From contig NZ_SDWW01000028.1 in the NCBI RefSeq assembly GCF_004168625.1, positions 1 through 55,683 on the forward strand: DNA of 55,683 nucleotides, read 5' to 3'. This DNA comes from Pengzhenrongella frigida (GTDB lineage Bacteria; Actinomycetota; Actinomycetes; Actinomycetales; Cellulomonadaceae). The notes beneath the pieces are model-generated. The model saw only the letters and a program-made list of their open reading frames with translations. It searched no databases and was not told where the DNA came from. Shown here piece after piece: positions 1 to 8,525 of the stretch; positions within the stretch are counted from its first letter, which is position 1; the number at the start of each line of letters is the position of its first letter. The position numbers and the translations under genes were made by a program.

Positions 1-1512
1 CGCGACAGCCGCGGGCGCGAGCGGGGCGCGGCCCGCGCATCCGGCCAGGGCCACCACACCGCGGCCGCGCCGGCCGACCGCCGTCGCGGGACGGACCTCG
101 CGCGCAACGCCGCGTTCGACGTGCTGCGTGACGTCGACGAGTCGGACTCCTACGCCAACCTCGTCCTGCCGCCGCTGCTGCGGGACCGAGGGATCTCCGG
201 CCGCGACGCGGCGTTCGCCACCGAGCTCGCCTACGGGACGCTCCGGCTGCGCGGCCGGTACGACGCGATCATCGAGATCTGTGCGGCCCGCACGCTCGAC
301 AAGATCGAGGCGCCCGTGCTCGACCTGCTGCGCCTCGGCGCGCACCAGCTGCTCGGCATGCGGGTCCCGGCGCACGCCGCGGTCTCGGAGACCGTCGGGC
401 TGGCGCGCGAGCGCACCGGCGTCGGCAGCGGACAGTTCGTCAACGCCGTGCTGCGCTCGGTCGGGCGCGAGTCGCTCGAGACCTGGCTCGAGCGCATCGG
501 CGAGGTCGCCGACCCGGCCGGGACCGACGTCGTCGCCCGCCTGGCCGTGACCGAGAGCCACCCGGCGTGGGTCGCCCGGGCGATGCGCGAGGCGCTGGTC
601 GGCAACGGTCGGTCCGCCGAGGAGCTCGGCGACCTGCTGCGCGCCGACAACCTCGCACCCCAGGTCACGCTCGTGGCCCGGCCGGGGCTGATCCGCACCG
701 GTGACCTGGTCGAGGAGACCCGCGGGGCCGGGACGCGTGGGCACTGGACGCCGACCGCCGTCGTGCTCAGCGGCGGCGACCCGGGGGTCATCCCCGCGGT
801 GCGTGACTGCCGGGCCGGCGTGCAGGACGAGGCCAGCCAGCTGGTCGCCCTCGCCCTGACCGTGGCGCCGCTGCTCGGCGAGAGCGACTCCCGGTGGCTG
901 GACCTGTGCGCGGGCCCGGGCGGGAAGGCCGCGCTGCTGGGCGCCGTCGCGCACGAGCGCGGAGCCCGACTCGTCGCCAACGAGGTGACCCCGCACCGGG
1001 TGCGCCTGGTCGAGCACGCCCTGGCGGCGCTGCCGCGCGACACCATCGAGGAGATCCGCACCGGGGACGGGCGGATCGTCGGGCAGGACGAGCCGGGCAG
1101 CTACGACCGCGTGCTGGTCGACGCGCCGTGCACGGGGCTGGGTGCCCTGCGTCGACGGCCGGAGGCCCGCTGGCGACGGACGCCGTCGGACCTGGCGCAG
1201 CTCGGCACACTGCAGCGGGAGCTGCTGACGTCGGCGCTGACCGCCGTGCGACCGGGCGGCGTCGTCGCCTACGTCACCTGCTCGCCGCACCTGGCCGAGA
1301 CCCAGCTCGTGATCAAGGACGTGCTGCGCAAGCGGGCCGACGTCGAGGTGATCGACGCGCGCCCCGCGGTGCGCCGGATCGCCGGCCAGAACATCCCGCT
1401 CGGTGACCGGCCGGACATCCAGCTCTGGCCGCACGTGCACGGCACCGACGCGATGCACCTCACGCTCCTGCGGCGCGCCCTCGAGGGAACCGCCGTCGAC
1501 GAAGCGGTCTAG
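1..1512 (+). CDS. rsmB: 16S rRNA m5C967 methyltransferase RsmB, 5'-truncated by window edge
   Basis: SAM-dependent methyltransferase that makes 5-methylcytosine at position 967 (E. coli numbering) of 16S rRNA. The frame is open from base 1, and the text before the first in-frame GTG at 121 (TDLARNAAFDVLRDV) reads as normal coding sequence, so the true start lies upstream. An N-terminal NusB-like RNA-binding domain (AAFATELAYGTLRLRGRYD) is followed by the Rossmann methyltransferase domain. SAM-binding motif DLCAGPGGK lies near 901-927, the first catalytic cysteine sits in VDAPCTGLG near 1120-1140, and the second in YVTCSPH near 1270-1290. Both cysteines of the two-cysteine m5C mechanism are present. 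The gene is followed by 273 non-coding bases and then rpe, a neighbour commonly seen in actinobacteria. Confidence 0.95.
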   Translation, partial: RDSRGRERGAARASGQGHHTAAAPADRRRGTDLARNAAFDVLRDVDESDSYANLVLPPLLRDRGISGRDAAFATELAYGTLRLRGRYDAIIEICAARTLDKIEAPVLDLLRLGAHQLLGMRVPAHAAVSETVGLARERTGVGSGQFVNAVLRSVGRESLETWLERIGEVADPAGTDVVARLAVTESHPAWVARAMREALVGNGRSAEELGDLLRADNLAPQVTLVARPGLIRTGDLVEETRGAGTRGHWTPTAVVLSGGDPGVIPAVRDCRAGVQDEASQLVALALTVAPLLGESDSRWLDLCAGPGGKAALLGAVAHERGARLVANEVTPHRVRLVEHALAALPRDTIEEIRTGDGRIVGQDEPGSYDRVLVDAPCTGLGALRRRPEARWRRTPSDLAQLGTLQRELLTSALTAVRPGGVVAYVTCSPHLAETQLVIKDVLRKRADVEVIDARPAVRRIAGQNIPLGDRPDIQLWPHVHGTDAMHLTLLRRALEGTAVDEAV

Positions 1513-1540
1513 CCGCCGCGTAGCAAGTCTCGGCCGGCCG

Positions 1541-1760
1541 GCCGGCGCGGGTCGGCGCATGGTTGGCGTGGGCCGGCGCGGGTCGGCGGTGCTGACAGCC
1601 GCGCGTGGGACAGGTGTGTTCCACGGGGTGAGTGCGACGCCTCACCCTCCCCACCCGCACCAGAAGTCACAGACGCGGCTGTCCGCACCGGTCGGTCGCG
1701 CCGCGCGGCGGGCGTGGCCGGGGACGGGGGTGCGACCGGGCGGGCGTGGCCGGGGACGGG
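1541..1760. repeat. two pairs of short direct repeats, both with 31-base period, in the rsmB-rpe gap
   Basis: GCCGGCGCGGGTCGGCG occurs at 1541-1557 and again at 1572-1588. GGGCGTGGCCGGGGACGGG occurs at 1711-1729 and again at 1742-1760. Both pairs have the same 31-base offset. The rest of the 1513-1785 gap shows nothing I can name apart from the rpe promoter element. Confidence 0.6.
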
Positions 1761-1773
1761 CGACCGGTCCCAG

Positions 1774-1779
1774 TACGGT
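1774..1779 (+). promoter_or_regulatory. -10 element of a leaderless rpe promoter
   Basis: TACGGT ends six bases before the rpe ATG, and there is no Shine-Dalgarno sequence between them, so transcription should begin at or next to the start codon. Confidence 0.5.
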
Positions 1780-1785
1780 GGGCGC

Positions 1786-2454
1786 ATGGCCGCCCTGATC
1801 AACCCGAGCATCCTGTCCGCCGACTTCGCCAACCTCGAACGCGATCTGGCGGCCATCGGGACCGCGGACTACGCGCACGTCGACGTCATGGACAACCACT
1901 TCGTGCCGAACCTGACCCTCGGGCTCCCGCTGGTCTCGCGGCTCGTCGAGGTCTCGCCGATACCCATCGACGTGCACCTGATGATCGAGGACCCGGATCG
2001 GTGGGCGCCCGGCTTCGCGGAGGCCGGGGCGGCGTCGGTCACCTTTCACGCCGAGGCCGCGCGGGCGCCCGTACGGCTGGCCCGTGAGCTGCGGCGCCTC
2101 GGCGCGCGCGCGGGACTCGCGCTGAAGCCTGCGACCCCGGTCGAACCGTTCCTCGACCTGCTGTCCGAGATCGACATGCTGCTCGTGATGACGGTGGAGC
2201 CCGGGTTCGGGGGCCAGTCGTTCATCGAGGGCACGCTGCCGAAGATTCGTCGGGCGCGTGCGGCGATCAGCGAAGCGGGCCTCGACGTATGGGTCCAGGT
2301 CGACGGCGGCGTCTCGCGCAGCACCATCGAGCGGATCGCGGACGCCGGCGCGAACGTGTTCGTCGCCGGCTCGGCCGTCTACGGCGCGGCGAGCATCCCG
2401 GCGGAGATCGACACCCTGCGCGCCCTCGCGAACGCCTCGACCCATCGCCACTGA
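1786..2454 (+). CDS. rpe: ribulose-phosphate 3-epimerase
   Basis: Interconverts D-ribulose 5-phosphate and D-xylulose 5-phosphate in the cytosolic pentose phosphate pathway, feeding the Ru5P pool that RibBA (downstream) also uses. The 222-residue TIM barrel has the family signatures [16 protein letters not shown] at the N-terminus, [14 protein letters not shown] (metal-binding His and catalytic Asp), [20 protein letters not shown] and QVDGGVS. Full length for the family. The frame stays open upstream to 1714, but that extension lacks conserved sequence, and ATG 1786 follows a -10 hexamer at leaderless spacing. It is separated from the rib operon by a hairpin and a low-complexity repeat, so it is probably not co-transcribed with it. 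Confidence 0.95.
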   Translation: MAALINPSILSADFANLERDLAAIGTADYAHVDVMDNHFVPNLTLGLPLVSRLVEVSPIPIDVHLMIEDPDRWAPGFAEAGAASVTFHAEAARAPVRLARELRRLGARAGLALKPATPVEPFLDLLSEIDMLLVMTVEPGFGGQSFIEGTLPKIRRARAAISEAGLDVWVQVDGGVSRSTIERIADAGANVFVAGSAVYGAASIPAEIDTLRALANASTHRH

Positions 2455-2459
2455 CCCAC

Positions 2460-2504
2460 TTCTCAGAGCAGTCCGCGCGGACCCCGCACCGGATCCGCTG
2501 AGAA
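2460..2504 (+). terminator. hairpin just after rpe, candidate terminator
   Basis: TTCTCAG (2460-2466) pairs with CTGAGAA (2498-2504) and encloses the perfect 12-base palindrome GTCCGCGCGGAC (2471-2482). It starts six bases after the rpe stop. No T-run follows, which is usual for high-GC actinobacteria and keeps this uncertain. Confidence 0.35.
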
Positions 2505-2512
2505 CTGCGCTG

Positions 2513-2680
2513 AGACCGGAGCGGTCGGGCGGACGGGACCGACCGGAGCGGAGCGGGCGGACCGGAGCGGGCGGACCGGAGCGGAGCGGTCGGGCGAACC
2601 GGAGCGGCCCGGAGCGGAGCGGTCCGGCGGAACGGACCCGAGCGGGCGACGATCGGCCGGACCGGAGCGGCCCGGGCGGA
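2513..2680 (+). repeat. degenerate GGACCGGAGCGG low-complexity repeat
   Basis: About seven to nine imperfect copies of a unit built on ACCGGAGCGG, some followed by an extra AGCGG or by TCGGGC, fill the space between the rpe terminator and the rib promoter. The plus strand is G-rich with almost no T. No convincing coding frame covers it; the apparent ORFs read as Pro/Leu/Arg/Ser-rich repeats. Confidence 0.75.
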
Positions 2681-2693
2681 ACGTCCGGGGGAG

Positions 2694-2716
2694 TTGACAA
2701 CCCGCTGTGGCATGAT
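2694..2716 (+). promoter_or_regulatory. tentative promoter of the rib operon
   Basis: A consensus -35 TTGACA stands at 2694-2699. The best -10-like hexamer, CATGAT at 2711-2716, is only 11 bases away, which is too short for a normal promoter, while nothing good lies at 17 bases. The position just before the riboswitch argues for a promoter here, but its -10 is unresolved. Confidence 0.35.
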
Positions 2717-2734
2717 CGAGGGCAAGAACACACA

Positions 2735-2870
2735 CGTGCTCCGGGGTCGGTGCAATTCCGAGCCGGCGGTGACAGTCCGCGACCCGCGCAAGACCCTCTC
2801 GAGGGTGGAGCGCGGTTGACCTGGTGAAACTCCGGGACCGACGGTGAAAGTCCGGATGGGAGGAAGTACG
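2735..2870 (+). ncRNA. FMN riboswitch (RFN element)
   Basis: The aptamer core is clear: GGGTCGGTGCAATTCCGA, CCGGCGGTGACAGTCCGCGA, GACCTGGTGAAACTCCGG, then GACCGACGGTGAAAGTCCGG followed by ATGGGAGGAAGT. These are the conserved segments of the FMN-sensing riboswitch. About 100 bases separate it from the ribD start; within them 2910-2930 can form a GC-rich hairpin (GGCTC, loop CAAC, GAGCC plus an outer GCG/CGC with one bulged C). The ribD Shine-Dalgarno GGAGGT (2968-2973) is itself part of ACTCCGGAGGT and could be masked. FMN binding should lower rib operon expression; whether by termination or by hiding the ribosome site cannot be read from the sequence. Confidence 0.95.
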
Positions 2871-2976
2871 TGGCGGTGTGCTCGGCCTCGGCCGTCGCAC
2901 CGTGGCTTCGCGGGCTCCAACGAGCCCCGCGCCGCCCATCCGTCCCCGGAGCCGTCTCAGGCACTCCGGAGGTGGC

Positions 2977-4110
2977 ATGGCCAGGCAGTCCGCACACTCG
3001 TACGGCGCATCACCCCGGACGATGCCGTCCGAGCGCGCCGCCATGGACCGTGCCCTCGAGCTCGCCCGCCGCGGTCCCGCGTTCGGTCCCAATCCCCGCG
3101 TCGGCTGCGTGCTGCTCGGCGCCCCCGACCGTGGGCTGACCGGCCCGGTCGACGGCGATCTCCGGGTGCTCGCCGAGGGCTGGCACGAGGGCGCGGGGAC
3201 CGCGCACGCCGAGGCCGCCGCCCTCGCCAGCGCGTTCGGCGCCGGGGTCGACGTGCGCGGCGCGACGGCGGTCGTCACCCTCGAACCCTGCAACCATACC
3301 GGCCGGACCGGGCCATGCGCCCAGGCCCTGCTCGACGCCGGGATCGCCCGCGTCGTGGTGGCGGTGCCCGACCCGAACCCGCAGGCGGCCGGGGGAGCGG
3401 AGCACCTGCGCACGGGCGGTGTCGACGTCGCGGTCGGCGTCGGCCAGGCACAGGGGCGCGCGCTGCTGCAGCACTGGCTCGCCGCGGTCGACCGCGCCCG
3501 GCCGTTCGTCACACTCAAGCTCGCCGTCAGCATCGACGGGCGCATCGCCGCCGCCGACGGTTCGAGCCGCTGGATCACCTCGGAGGTGGCCCGCCAGCAC
3601 GCCCACGGCCTGCGCGCCGAGGTCGATGCGATCGCGGTGGGCACCGGCACCGTCGCCGCGGACGACCCGTCCCTCACCGCCCGGAACGCGGCCGGCGGAC
3701 TGACCGGGCACCAGCCGCTGCGGGTCGTCGTCGGGCACCGCGAGGTCCCGGCCGGGGCGCGGCTGCGCGGCCCGGGCGGCGAGCTGGTGCACCTGCGCAC
3801 GCACGACGTCGCCGCGGTGCTGGCCGCGCTGCACGAGCGCGAGGTCCGCCACCTGCTCGTCGAGGGCGGCCCCATGCTCGCCACGGCGTTCCTGCGCGGG
3901 GGGTTCGTCGACGAGCTGTACACCTACGTCGCGCCCGTGCTGCTCGGGACGGGGTTGACCGCCGTCGGCGACCTCGGCGTCGGTTCGATCGGCGAGGCGC
4001 TGCGCTTCGTCCCGCGAGAACCCGTACCGCTGGGACCGGACGTCCTGATCGTGTCCACCCCGGTGCGGGCCTCGCGCGCACCGGCCACCACCACCGAGGA
4101 GTCGCGCTGA
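2977..4110 (+). CDS. ribD: bifunctional diaminohydroxyphosphoribosylaminopyrimidine deaminase / 5-amino-6-(5-phosphoribosylamino)uracil reductase
   Basis: Second and third steps of riboflavin synthesis: deamination of the GTP-derived pyrimidine, then NADPH-dependent reduction of its ribose side chain. The deaminase domain (about residues 15-150) has the zinc ligands in HAEAAAL and PCNHTGRTGPCAQAL; the reductase domain (about 165-370) begins FVTLKLAVSIDGRIAAADGSS and has the LVEGGP turn. The product is 377 residues, normal for RibD. I chose ATG 2977 because GGAGGT (2968-2973) precedes it; an in-frame GTG at 2878 overlaps the riboswitch region and ATG 3022 lacks a ribosome site. First gene of the rib operon. 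Confidence 0.96.
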   Translation: MARQSAHSYGASPRTMPSERAAMDRALELARRGPAFGPNPRVGCVLLGAPDRGLTGPVDGDLRVLAEGWHEGAGTAHAEAAALASAFGAGVDVRGATAVVTLEPCNHTGRTGPCAQALLDAGIARVVVAVPDPNPQAAGGAEHLRTGGVDVAVGVGQAQGRALLQHWLAAVDRARPFVTLKLAVSIDGRIAAADGSSRWITSEVARQHAHGLRAEVDAIAVGTGTVAADDPSLTARNAAGGLTGHQPLRVVVGHREVPAGARLRGPGGELVHLRTHDVAAVLAALHEREVRHLLVEGGPMLATAFLRGGFVDELYTYVAPVLLGTGLTAVGDLGVGSIGEALRFVPREPVPLGPDVLIVSTPVRASRAPATTTEESR

Positions 4111-4730
4111 TGTTCACAGGGATCGTCGAAGAGGTCGGCCGAGTGGTCGCGATCGACGCCGCGGCCGACGGCTCGGCCGACGGCGACGCGCGGCTGACGG
4201 TCCGGGGGCCGCTTGTCACCTCCGACGCCGCCCGGGGGGACTCGATCGCGGTCGCCGGGGTGTGCCTCACGGTCGCGGACCTCGCCGACGGCACGTTCAC
4301 GGCGGACGTCATGCCGGAGTCGCTGCGGCGCACGGCGCTCGGCTCGCTCGTGGCCGGCAGCCCGGTGAACCTCGAACGCGCCGTGCGCGCCGACGGGCGG
4401 CTGGGCGGTCACGTCGTGCAGGGGCACGTGGACGGCGTCGGCCGGATCGTGAGCCGCGAGCCCGGTGCGCGCTGGGACGACCTCGTGGTGTCGATGCCGA
4501 TCGAGCTCGCCGGGTACGTCGCCGAAAAGGGGTCGATCACCGTCAGCGGGGTCTCCCTCACCGTCACGCACGTCGGTCCGGACACCTTCGGCGTGAGCCT
4601 CATCCCGACCACTCTCGCCGCCACGACGCTCGGCACCCTCGCCGTCGGCGACCCCGTCAACCTGGAGGTGGACGTCATCGCAAAATACGTCGAACGACTG
4701 CTCGTGACCGGAACGGTGGCCCAGCGATGA
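4110..4730 (+). CDS. ribE: riboflavin synthase, alpha subunit
   Basis: Dismutates two 6,7-dimethyl-8-ribityllumazine molecules into riboflavin and the diaminouracil, the last step of the pathway. The 206-residue protein shows the internal duplication of the lumazine-binding barrel: [10 protein letters not shown] with [13 protein letters not shown] in the first half, and [12 protein letters not shown] with [12 protein letters not shown] in the second. Its ATG shares one base with the ribD stop (TGATG) and is preceded by GAGGAG. Expression is therefore coupled to ribD and the FMN riboswitch. The alternative name in some databases is ribC. Confidence 0.96.
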   Translation: MFTGIVEEVGRVVAIDAAADGSADGDARLTVRGPLVTSDAARGDSIAVAGVCLTVADLADGTFTADVMPESLRRTALGSLVAGSPVNLERAVRADGRLGGHVVQGHVDGVGRIVSREPGARWDDLVVSMPIELAGYVAEKGSITVSGVSLTVTHVGPDTFGVSLIPTTLAATTLGTLAVGDPVNLEVDVIAKYVERLLVTGTVAQR

Positions 4731-6082
4731 ACGCGCCGTTGGATCCCGCGGAGATCGGGCTCGACCCCGAGCAGATCCACCTCGGCACCGTCGAGGAAGC
4801 CCTCGAGGCGCTGCGGCAGGGTCGCCCGGTCCTGGTCGCGGACTCGCCCGACCGGGAGAACGAGGCGGACGTGATCCTCGCCGCCGGTTCGGCGACCGAG
4901 GACTGGGTCGCCTGGACCATCCGGCACTCGTCCGGGTACCTGTGCGCGCCGATGACCGTGGAACGCGCCGACGCGCTCGAGCTGCCGCTGATGGTGCCGC
5001 GCAGCGAGGACCCGCGGCGCACGGCGTACACCGTGACGGTCGACGCCTCCCGCGGCGTGACCACCGGCATCTCCGCGCACGACCGGGCCCGCACGCTGCG
5101 GGTGCTGGCCGATCCGGCGTCGGGCGCCGTCGATCTCATCCGTCCCGGCCACGTGCTGCCGCTGCGCGCGGTCCCGGGTGGCGTGCTGCACCGCGCGGGG
5201 CACACGGAGGCGGCCGTGGACCTGTGCCGCCTGGCCGGGCTGGCGGAGGTCGCGGGCATCGCGGAGCTGGTGAACGACGACGGCTCGATGATGCGGCTCC
5301 CGCAGGTGGCTGCCGTCGCCGAGCGCACCGGCCTGGTGCTGCTCACGATCGCCGACCTGATCGTGTGGCGGCGCGCGCACAACGACCTGCCGCCCACCGT
5401 CGAGGTCGACGCCGCCGCGCGGATACCGCGGGTGCACGGCGGCAGCAGCGCGACCCTGCCCACCCGGCACGGCGAGTTCCGCGTCCACGGCTACCGCGAC
5501 CTGCGCACCGGCGCCGACCACCTCGCGCTCGTCTCCACGCACCCGCTCGGAGACGCCCCTATCGTCCGCGTGCACTCCGAGTGCCTCACCGGGGACGCGT
5601 TCGGGTCGTTGCGCTGCGACTGCGGACCCCAGCTCGAGGCGTCGATGGAACGCGCGGCGGCCGAGGGCGGCGTCGTCGTCTATCTGCGCGGGCACGAGGG
5701 ACGGGGCATCGGGCTGCTGTCGAAGATCGAGGCCTACGCGCTCCAGGACGCGGGGCGCGACACCGTGCAGGCGAACCTCGACCTCGGCTGGCCGGCCGAC
5801 CGGCGCGAGTACGGCGCCGCCGCGGCGATCCTGGCCGACCTCGGCGTGCACCGCCTGCGGCTGCTCGCCAACAACCCCGCCAAGGCCCTCGGGCTGCGCG
5901 CCCACGGGCTGGACGTCATCGAGGTGATCCCGCTCGAGGTGGGTCGCACGCCCGAGAACGCCGCGTACCTGCACACCAAGGTCGACCAGATGGGCCACGT
6001 GCTCACGCGTCCGACGACCGCACCGCACGGCATCCCCGCCGTTCCCGCCACCCCCGTCCGCACCCAGGAGACCCCCGCATGA
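4727..6082 (+). CDS. ribBA: bifunctional 3,4-dihydroxy-2-butanone-4-phosphate synthase / GTP cyclohydrolase II
   Basis: Supplies both inputs to the pathway: the C4 unit from ribulose 5-phosphate and the pyrimidine from GTP. The RibB half (residues 1 to about 225) has [15 protein letters not shown], the acidic metal-binding region, and the [10 protein letters not shown] / [14 protein letters not shown] segments. The RibA half has the zinc cysteines in [19 protein letters not shown] and the [10 protein letters not shown] motif, then [12 protein letters not shown] and NNPAKALGL. 451 residues, ordinary for the fusion. ATG 4727 overlaps the ribE stop by four bases (ATGA). Confidence 0.96.
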   Translation: MNAPLDPAEIGLDPEQIHLGTVEEALEALRQGRPVLVADSPDRENEADVILAAGSATEDWVAWTIRHSSGYLCAPMTVERADALELPLMVPRSEDPRRTAYTVTVDASRGVTTGISAHDRARTLRVLADPASGAVDLIRPGHVLPLRAVPGGVLHRAGHTEAAVDLCRLAGLAEVAGIAELVNDDGSMMRLPQVAAVAERTGLVLLTIADLIVWRRAHNDLPPTVEVDAAARIPRVHGGSSATLPTRHGEFRVHGYRDLRTGADHLALVSTHPLGDAPIVRVHSECLTGDAFGSLRCDCGPQLEASMERAAAEGGVVVYLRGHEGRGIGLLSKIEAYALQDAGRDTVQANLDLGWPADRREYGAAAAILADLGVHRLRLLANNPAKALGLRAHGLDVIEVIPLEVGRTPENAAYLHTKVDQMGHVLTRPTTAPHGIPAVPATPVRTQETPA

Positions 6083-6546
6083 GCGGTACCGGAGCACCCA
6101 CGAGCCACGTCGACGGGACGGGGCTACGCGTCACGATCGTCGCGGCGAGCTGGCACACCGTGGTGATGGACGGCCTGCTGGCCGGTGCCCGCCGGGCGCT
6201 GGCCGAGGCGGGCGTGACGGACGTCCGCGAGGTGCGCGTGCCGGGTTCGTTCGAGCTCCCGGTGGCCGCCTCCCGCGCCGCGCACCACGGGGCCGACGCC
6301 GTCGTCGCGCTCGGCGTCGTGATCCGGGGCGGCACCCCGCACTTCGACTACATCTGCGCCGCCGCGACCCAGGGCCTGTCCGACGTCGCGCTGCGCTCGG
6401 GTGTGCCGGTCGGTTTCGGCCTGCTCACCTGCGACGACGAGGCGCAGGCCCTCGACCGGGCCGGGCTGCCCGGCTCGCACGAGGACAAGGGGGCCGAGGC
6501 CGCCCAGGCCGCCGTCGCGACCGTCGTCGCCCTCCGGGGGATCTGA
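6079..6546 (+). CDS. ribH: 6,7-dimethyl-8-ribityllumazine synthase
   Basis: Condenses the RibBA-derived butanone phosphate with 5-amino-6-ribitylaminouracil to make lumazine, the RibE substrate; the family forms pentamers or 60-subunit capsids. The 155-residue protein has the substrate-site motifs [26 protein letters not shown] and [13 protein letters not shown]. The start overlaps the ribBA stop by four bases. Confidence 0.96.
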   Translation: MSGTGAPTSHVDGTGLRVTIVAASWHTVVMDGLLAGARRALAEAGVTDVREVRVPGSFELPVAASRAAHHGADAVVALGVVIRGGTPHFDYICAAATQGLSDVALRSGVPVGFGLLTCDDEAQALDRAGLPGSHEDKGAEAAQAAVATVVALRGI

Positions 6547-7241
6547 TGGGGCTGCTCGGCTGGCTGTTCGACGCGCAGGTCACCATCGCCGGGCACCCGA
6601 TCCTGTGGCGCGAGATCATCGGCAACCTGTTCGGCCTGGCCTCGGCGATCGGGGGGATGCGACGCCAGATCTGGGCGTGGCCGGTCGGGATCACCGCCAA
6701 CGTGCTGCTGTTCACCGTCTTCCTGGGCGGAGTGTTCAGCACCCCGCAGGCGGTCGACCTGTACGGGCAGGCCGGGCGACAGGTCTTCTTCATCGTCGTC
6801 TCGGTCTACGGCTGGGTTCAGTGGCGCCGCACCCGGCAGGCCAGCGGGGGAGAGGGGCCTGCGGTGATCCCGCGCTGGGCCGGCCGGACCGGCTGGATCC
6901 AGATCGGCACGGTCGCGGTCGTCGGGACGGTCGTCTTCGCCTACATCTTCCGGGCCCTCGACTCCTACGGGCCCTGGGCGGATGCCTGGATTTTCACCGG
7001 CAGCCTGCTCGCCACCTACGGGATGGCCCGCGGCTGGACCGAGTTCTGGCTGATCTGGATCGCGGTCGACGCCGTCGGGGTGCCGCTGCTGCTGCGCGCC
7101 GGGTACTACCCGTCCGCGGTGCTGTACCTGGTGTACGCCGTCGTCGTGGCGTACGGCTTCACGGTGTGGTTGCGGGCGCAGCGGGCCGAGCGTCCGTCGA
7201 TCGACCCGGCGGCCGAATCATCGCCCGCGGCGGTGGGCTGA
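6546..7241 (+). CDS. ribM: PnuC/PnuX-family transporter, probable riboflavin permease RibM
   Basis: A 231-residue membrane protein with about seven hydrophobic segments and the PnuC-family WxxW element in YGWVQWRR, plus the conserved C-terminal region DAWIFTGSLLATYGMARGWTEFWLIW. Generic PnuC proteins carry nicotinamide riboside, but PnuC homologues inside FMN-riboswitch rib operons of actinobacteria (RibM/PnuX of Streptomyces and Corynebacterium) carry riboflavin. This gene shares one base with the ribH stop, so the riboflavin assignment follows from context; a nicotinamide riboside permease is the alternative. Last gene of the rib operon. Confidence 0.85.
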   Translation: MGLLGWLFDAQVTIAGHPILWREIIGNLFGLASAIGGMRRQIWAWPVGITANVLLFTVFLGGVFSTPQAVDLYGQAGRQVFFIVVSVYGWVQWRRTRQASGGEGPAVIPRWAGRTGWIQIGTVAVVGTVVFAYIFRALDSYGPWADAWIFTGSLLATYGMARGWTEFWLIWIAVDAVGVPLLLRAGYYPSAVLYLVYAVVVAYGFTVWLRAQRAERPSIDPAAESSPAAVG

Positions 7242-7285
7242 CGGATGGCCCCGGCCGGCCGCGCTGGGCCGCCTGCCGCGGCGTC

Positions 7286-7291
7286 TAAACT
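7286..7291 (+). promoter_or_regulatory. -10 element of a leaderless hisE promoter
   Basis: TAAACT ends seven bases before the hisE GTG with no ribosome-binding site between them. Confidence 0.55.
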
Positions 7292-7298
7292 CGGGGCC

Positions 7299-7562
7299 GT
7301 GAAAACGTTCGAGTCGCTGTTCGCCGAGCTGGCCGACAAGGCCGCTACCCGCCCGACCGGGTCCCGCACGGTTGCCGAGCTGGATGCCGGCGTGCATTCC
7401 ATCGGCAAGAAGGTCGTCGAGGAGGCCGCCGAGGTCTGGATGGCCGCCGAGCATGAGGGGCGCGACCGCACGGCCGAGGAGATCTCGCAGCTGCTCTACC
7501 ACCTGCAGGTCATGATGATCGCGAGCGACCTCACCCTCGAGGACGTCTACCGCTTCCTGTAA
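7299..7562 (+). CDS. hisE: phosphoribosyl-ATP pyrophosphatase
   Basis: Second step of histidine synthesis: hydrolyses phosphoribosyl-ATP to phosphoribosyl-AMP. The 87-residue all-helical MazG-type protein has the metal-binding [13 protein letters not shown] helix and the [20 protein letters not shown] region; 87 residues is typical of stand-alone actinobacterial HisE. GTG 7299 begins [11 protein letters not shown], the usual family N-terminus; an in-frame start at 7245 would add unrelated sequence upstream of the -10 hexamer. It sits directly before hisG as in many actinobacteria, but a strong hairpin separates the two. Confidence 0.93.
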   Translation: MKTFESLFAELADKAATRPTGSRTVAELDAGVHSIGKKVVEEAAEVWMAAEHEGRDRTAEEISQLLYHLQVMMIASDLTLEDVYRFL

Positions 7563-7580
7563 GACCTTCGTCAACGCGCT

Positions 7581-7608
7581 GCCCGCCCGGCCGCTCGGCC
7601 CGGTGGGC
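7581..7608 (+). terminator. strong GC hairpin between hisE and hisG
   Basis: GCCCGCCCGGCC (7581-7592) pairs with GGCCCGGTGGGC (7597-7608) around a GCTC loop, 12 positions with one mismatch and one G-T pair. There is no T-run afterwards. It could partly terminate or process hisE mRNA before hisG; it does not look like a His-rich leader peptide attenuator. Confidence 0.45.
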
Positions 7609-7677
7609 GCGTGACCCGCGCGATCCGCCCCTCGGGGCGCTCGCTCCCGTCCGTCACCGTTCTTCGTGAGGATCCTC

Positions 7678-8523
7678 GTGTTCCGCATCGCCGTACCGAA
7701 CAAGGGCTCCCTGTCGGAGCCCGCCGTCACCATGCTCAAAGAGGCCGGCTACCGCCAGCGTCGCGACCCGCGTGAGCTCGTGCTGCAGGATCCCGACAAC
7801 GACGTCGAGTTCTTCTTCCTGCGCCCGCGGGACATCGCGGTCTACGTCGGGTCGGGCACGGTCGACGCCGGGATCACCGGCCGGGACCTGCTGCTCGACT
7901 CCGGGGCGGACGCGGTCGAGCACCTGCCGCTCGGCTTCGCCGGGTCGACCTTCCGGTTCGCGGCGCCGCCGGCGCGCGTGGGGTCGATCGAGCAGATCCA
8001 GGGCCTGCGCCTGGCCACGTCCTACCCCGTGCTCGTGACCGACCACCTCGCCGCGCACGGGGTGACGGCCAAGGTCGTCCGCCTCGACGGCGCGGTCGAG
8101 TCGGCCGTCCAGCTGGGCATCGCCGACGTCGTGGCCGACGTCGTGTCCACCGGGACGACCCTGCGCGGCGCCGGGCTCGAGGTGTTCGGCGATCCGATCC
8201 TCGTGTCCGAGGCGGTGCTGATCCGCCCGCGTGCGAGCGAGGTGACCAGCGGGCTCGACACCCTCATGCGCCGCCTGCAGGGCGTGCTCGTCGCCCAGCA
8301 GTACGTCCTGATGGACTACGACGTGCCGGTCGACCAGGTCGACCGGGCGATCGCCATCACCCCCGGCCTCGAGTCGCCGACGGTGTCGCCGCTGCACAAC
8401 CGCGACTGGGCGGCGGTGCGGGCGATGGTGCCCCGCGACCAGACCAACCGGATGATGGACGACCTGTACGACGTCGGCGCGCGCGCCATCCTGGTCACCT
8501 CGATCCACGCCTGCCGGCTCTGA
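7678..8523 (+). CDS. hisG: ATP phosphoribosyltransferase, long form with regulatory domain
   Basis: Committed step of histidine synthesis: joins ATP and PRPP. The 281-residue length and the C-terminal region ending [13 protein letters not shown] indicate the long HisG form with an ACT-like domain used for histidine feedback. The N-terminus [15 protein letters not shown] and the PRPP-loop region [18 protein letters not shown] are diagnostic. I place the start at GTG 7678 because AGGA (7669-7672) sits five to six bases before it; GTG 7666 in the same frame would put a start inside that ribosome site. Confidence 0.94.
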   Translation: MFRIAVPNKGSLSEPAVTMLKEAGYRQRRDPRELVLQDPDNDVEFFFLRPRDIAVYVGSGTVDAGITGRDLLLDSGADAVEHLPLGFAGSTFRFAAPPARVGSIEQIQGLRLATSYPVLVTDHLAAHGVTAKVVRLDGAVESAVQLGIADVVADVVSTGTTLRGAGLEVFGDPILVSEAVLIRPRASEVTSGLDTLMRRLQGVLVAQQYVLMDYDVPVDQVDRAIAITPGLESPTVSPLHNRDWAAVRAMVPRDQTNRMMDDLYDVGARAILVTSIHACRL

Positions 8524-8525
8524 CG

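Noticed and set aside
2711-2716. CATGAT as a firm -10 for the rib operon
   Set aside because: Only 11 bases from TTGACA; kept as tentative only.
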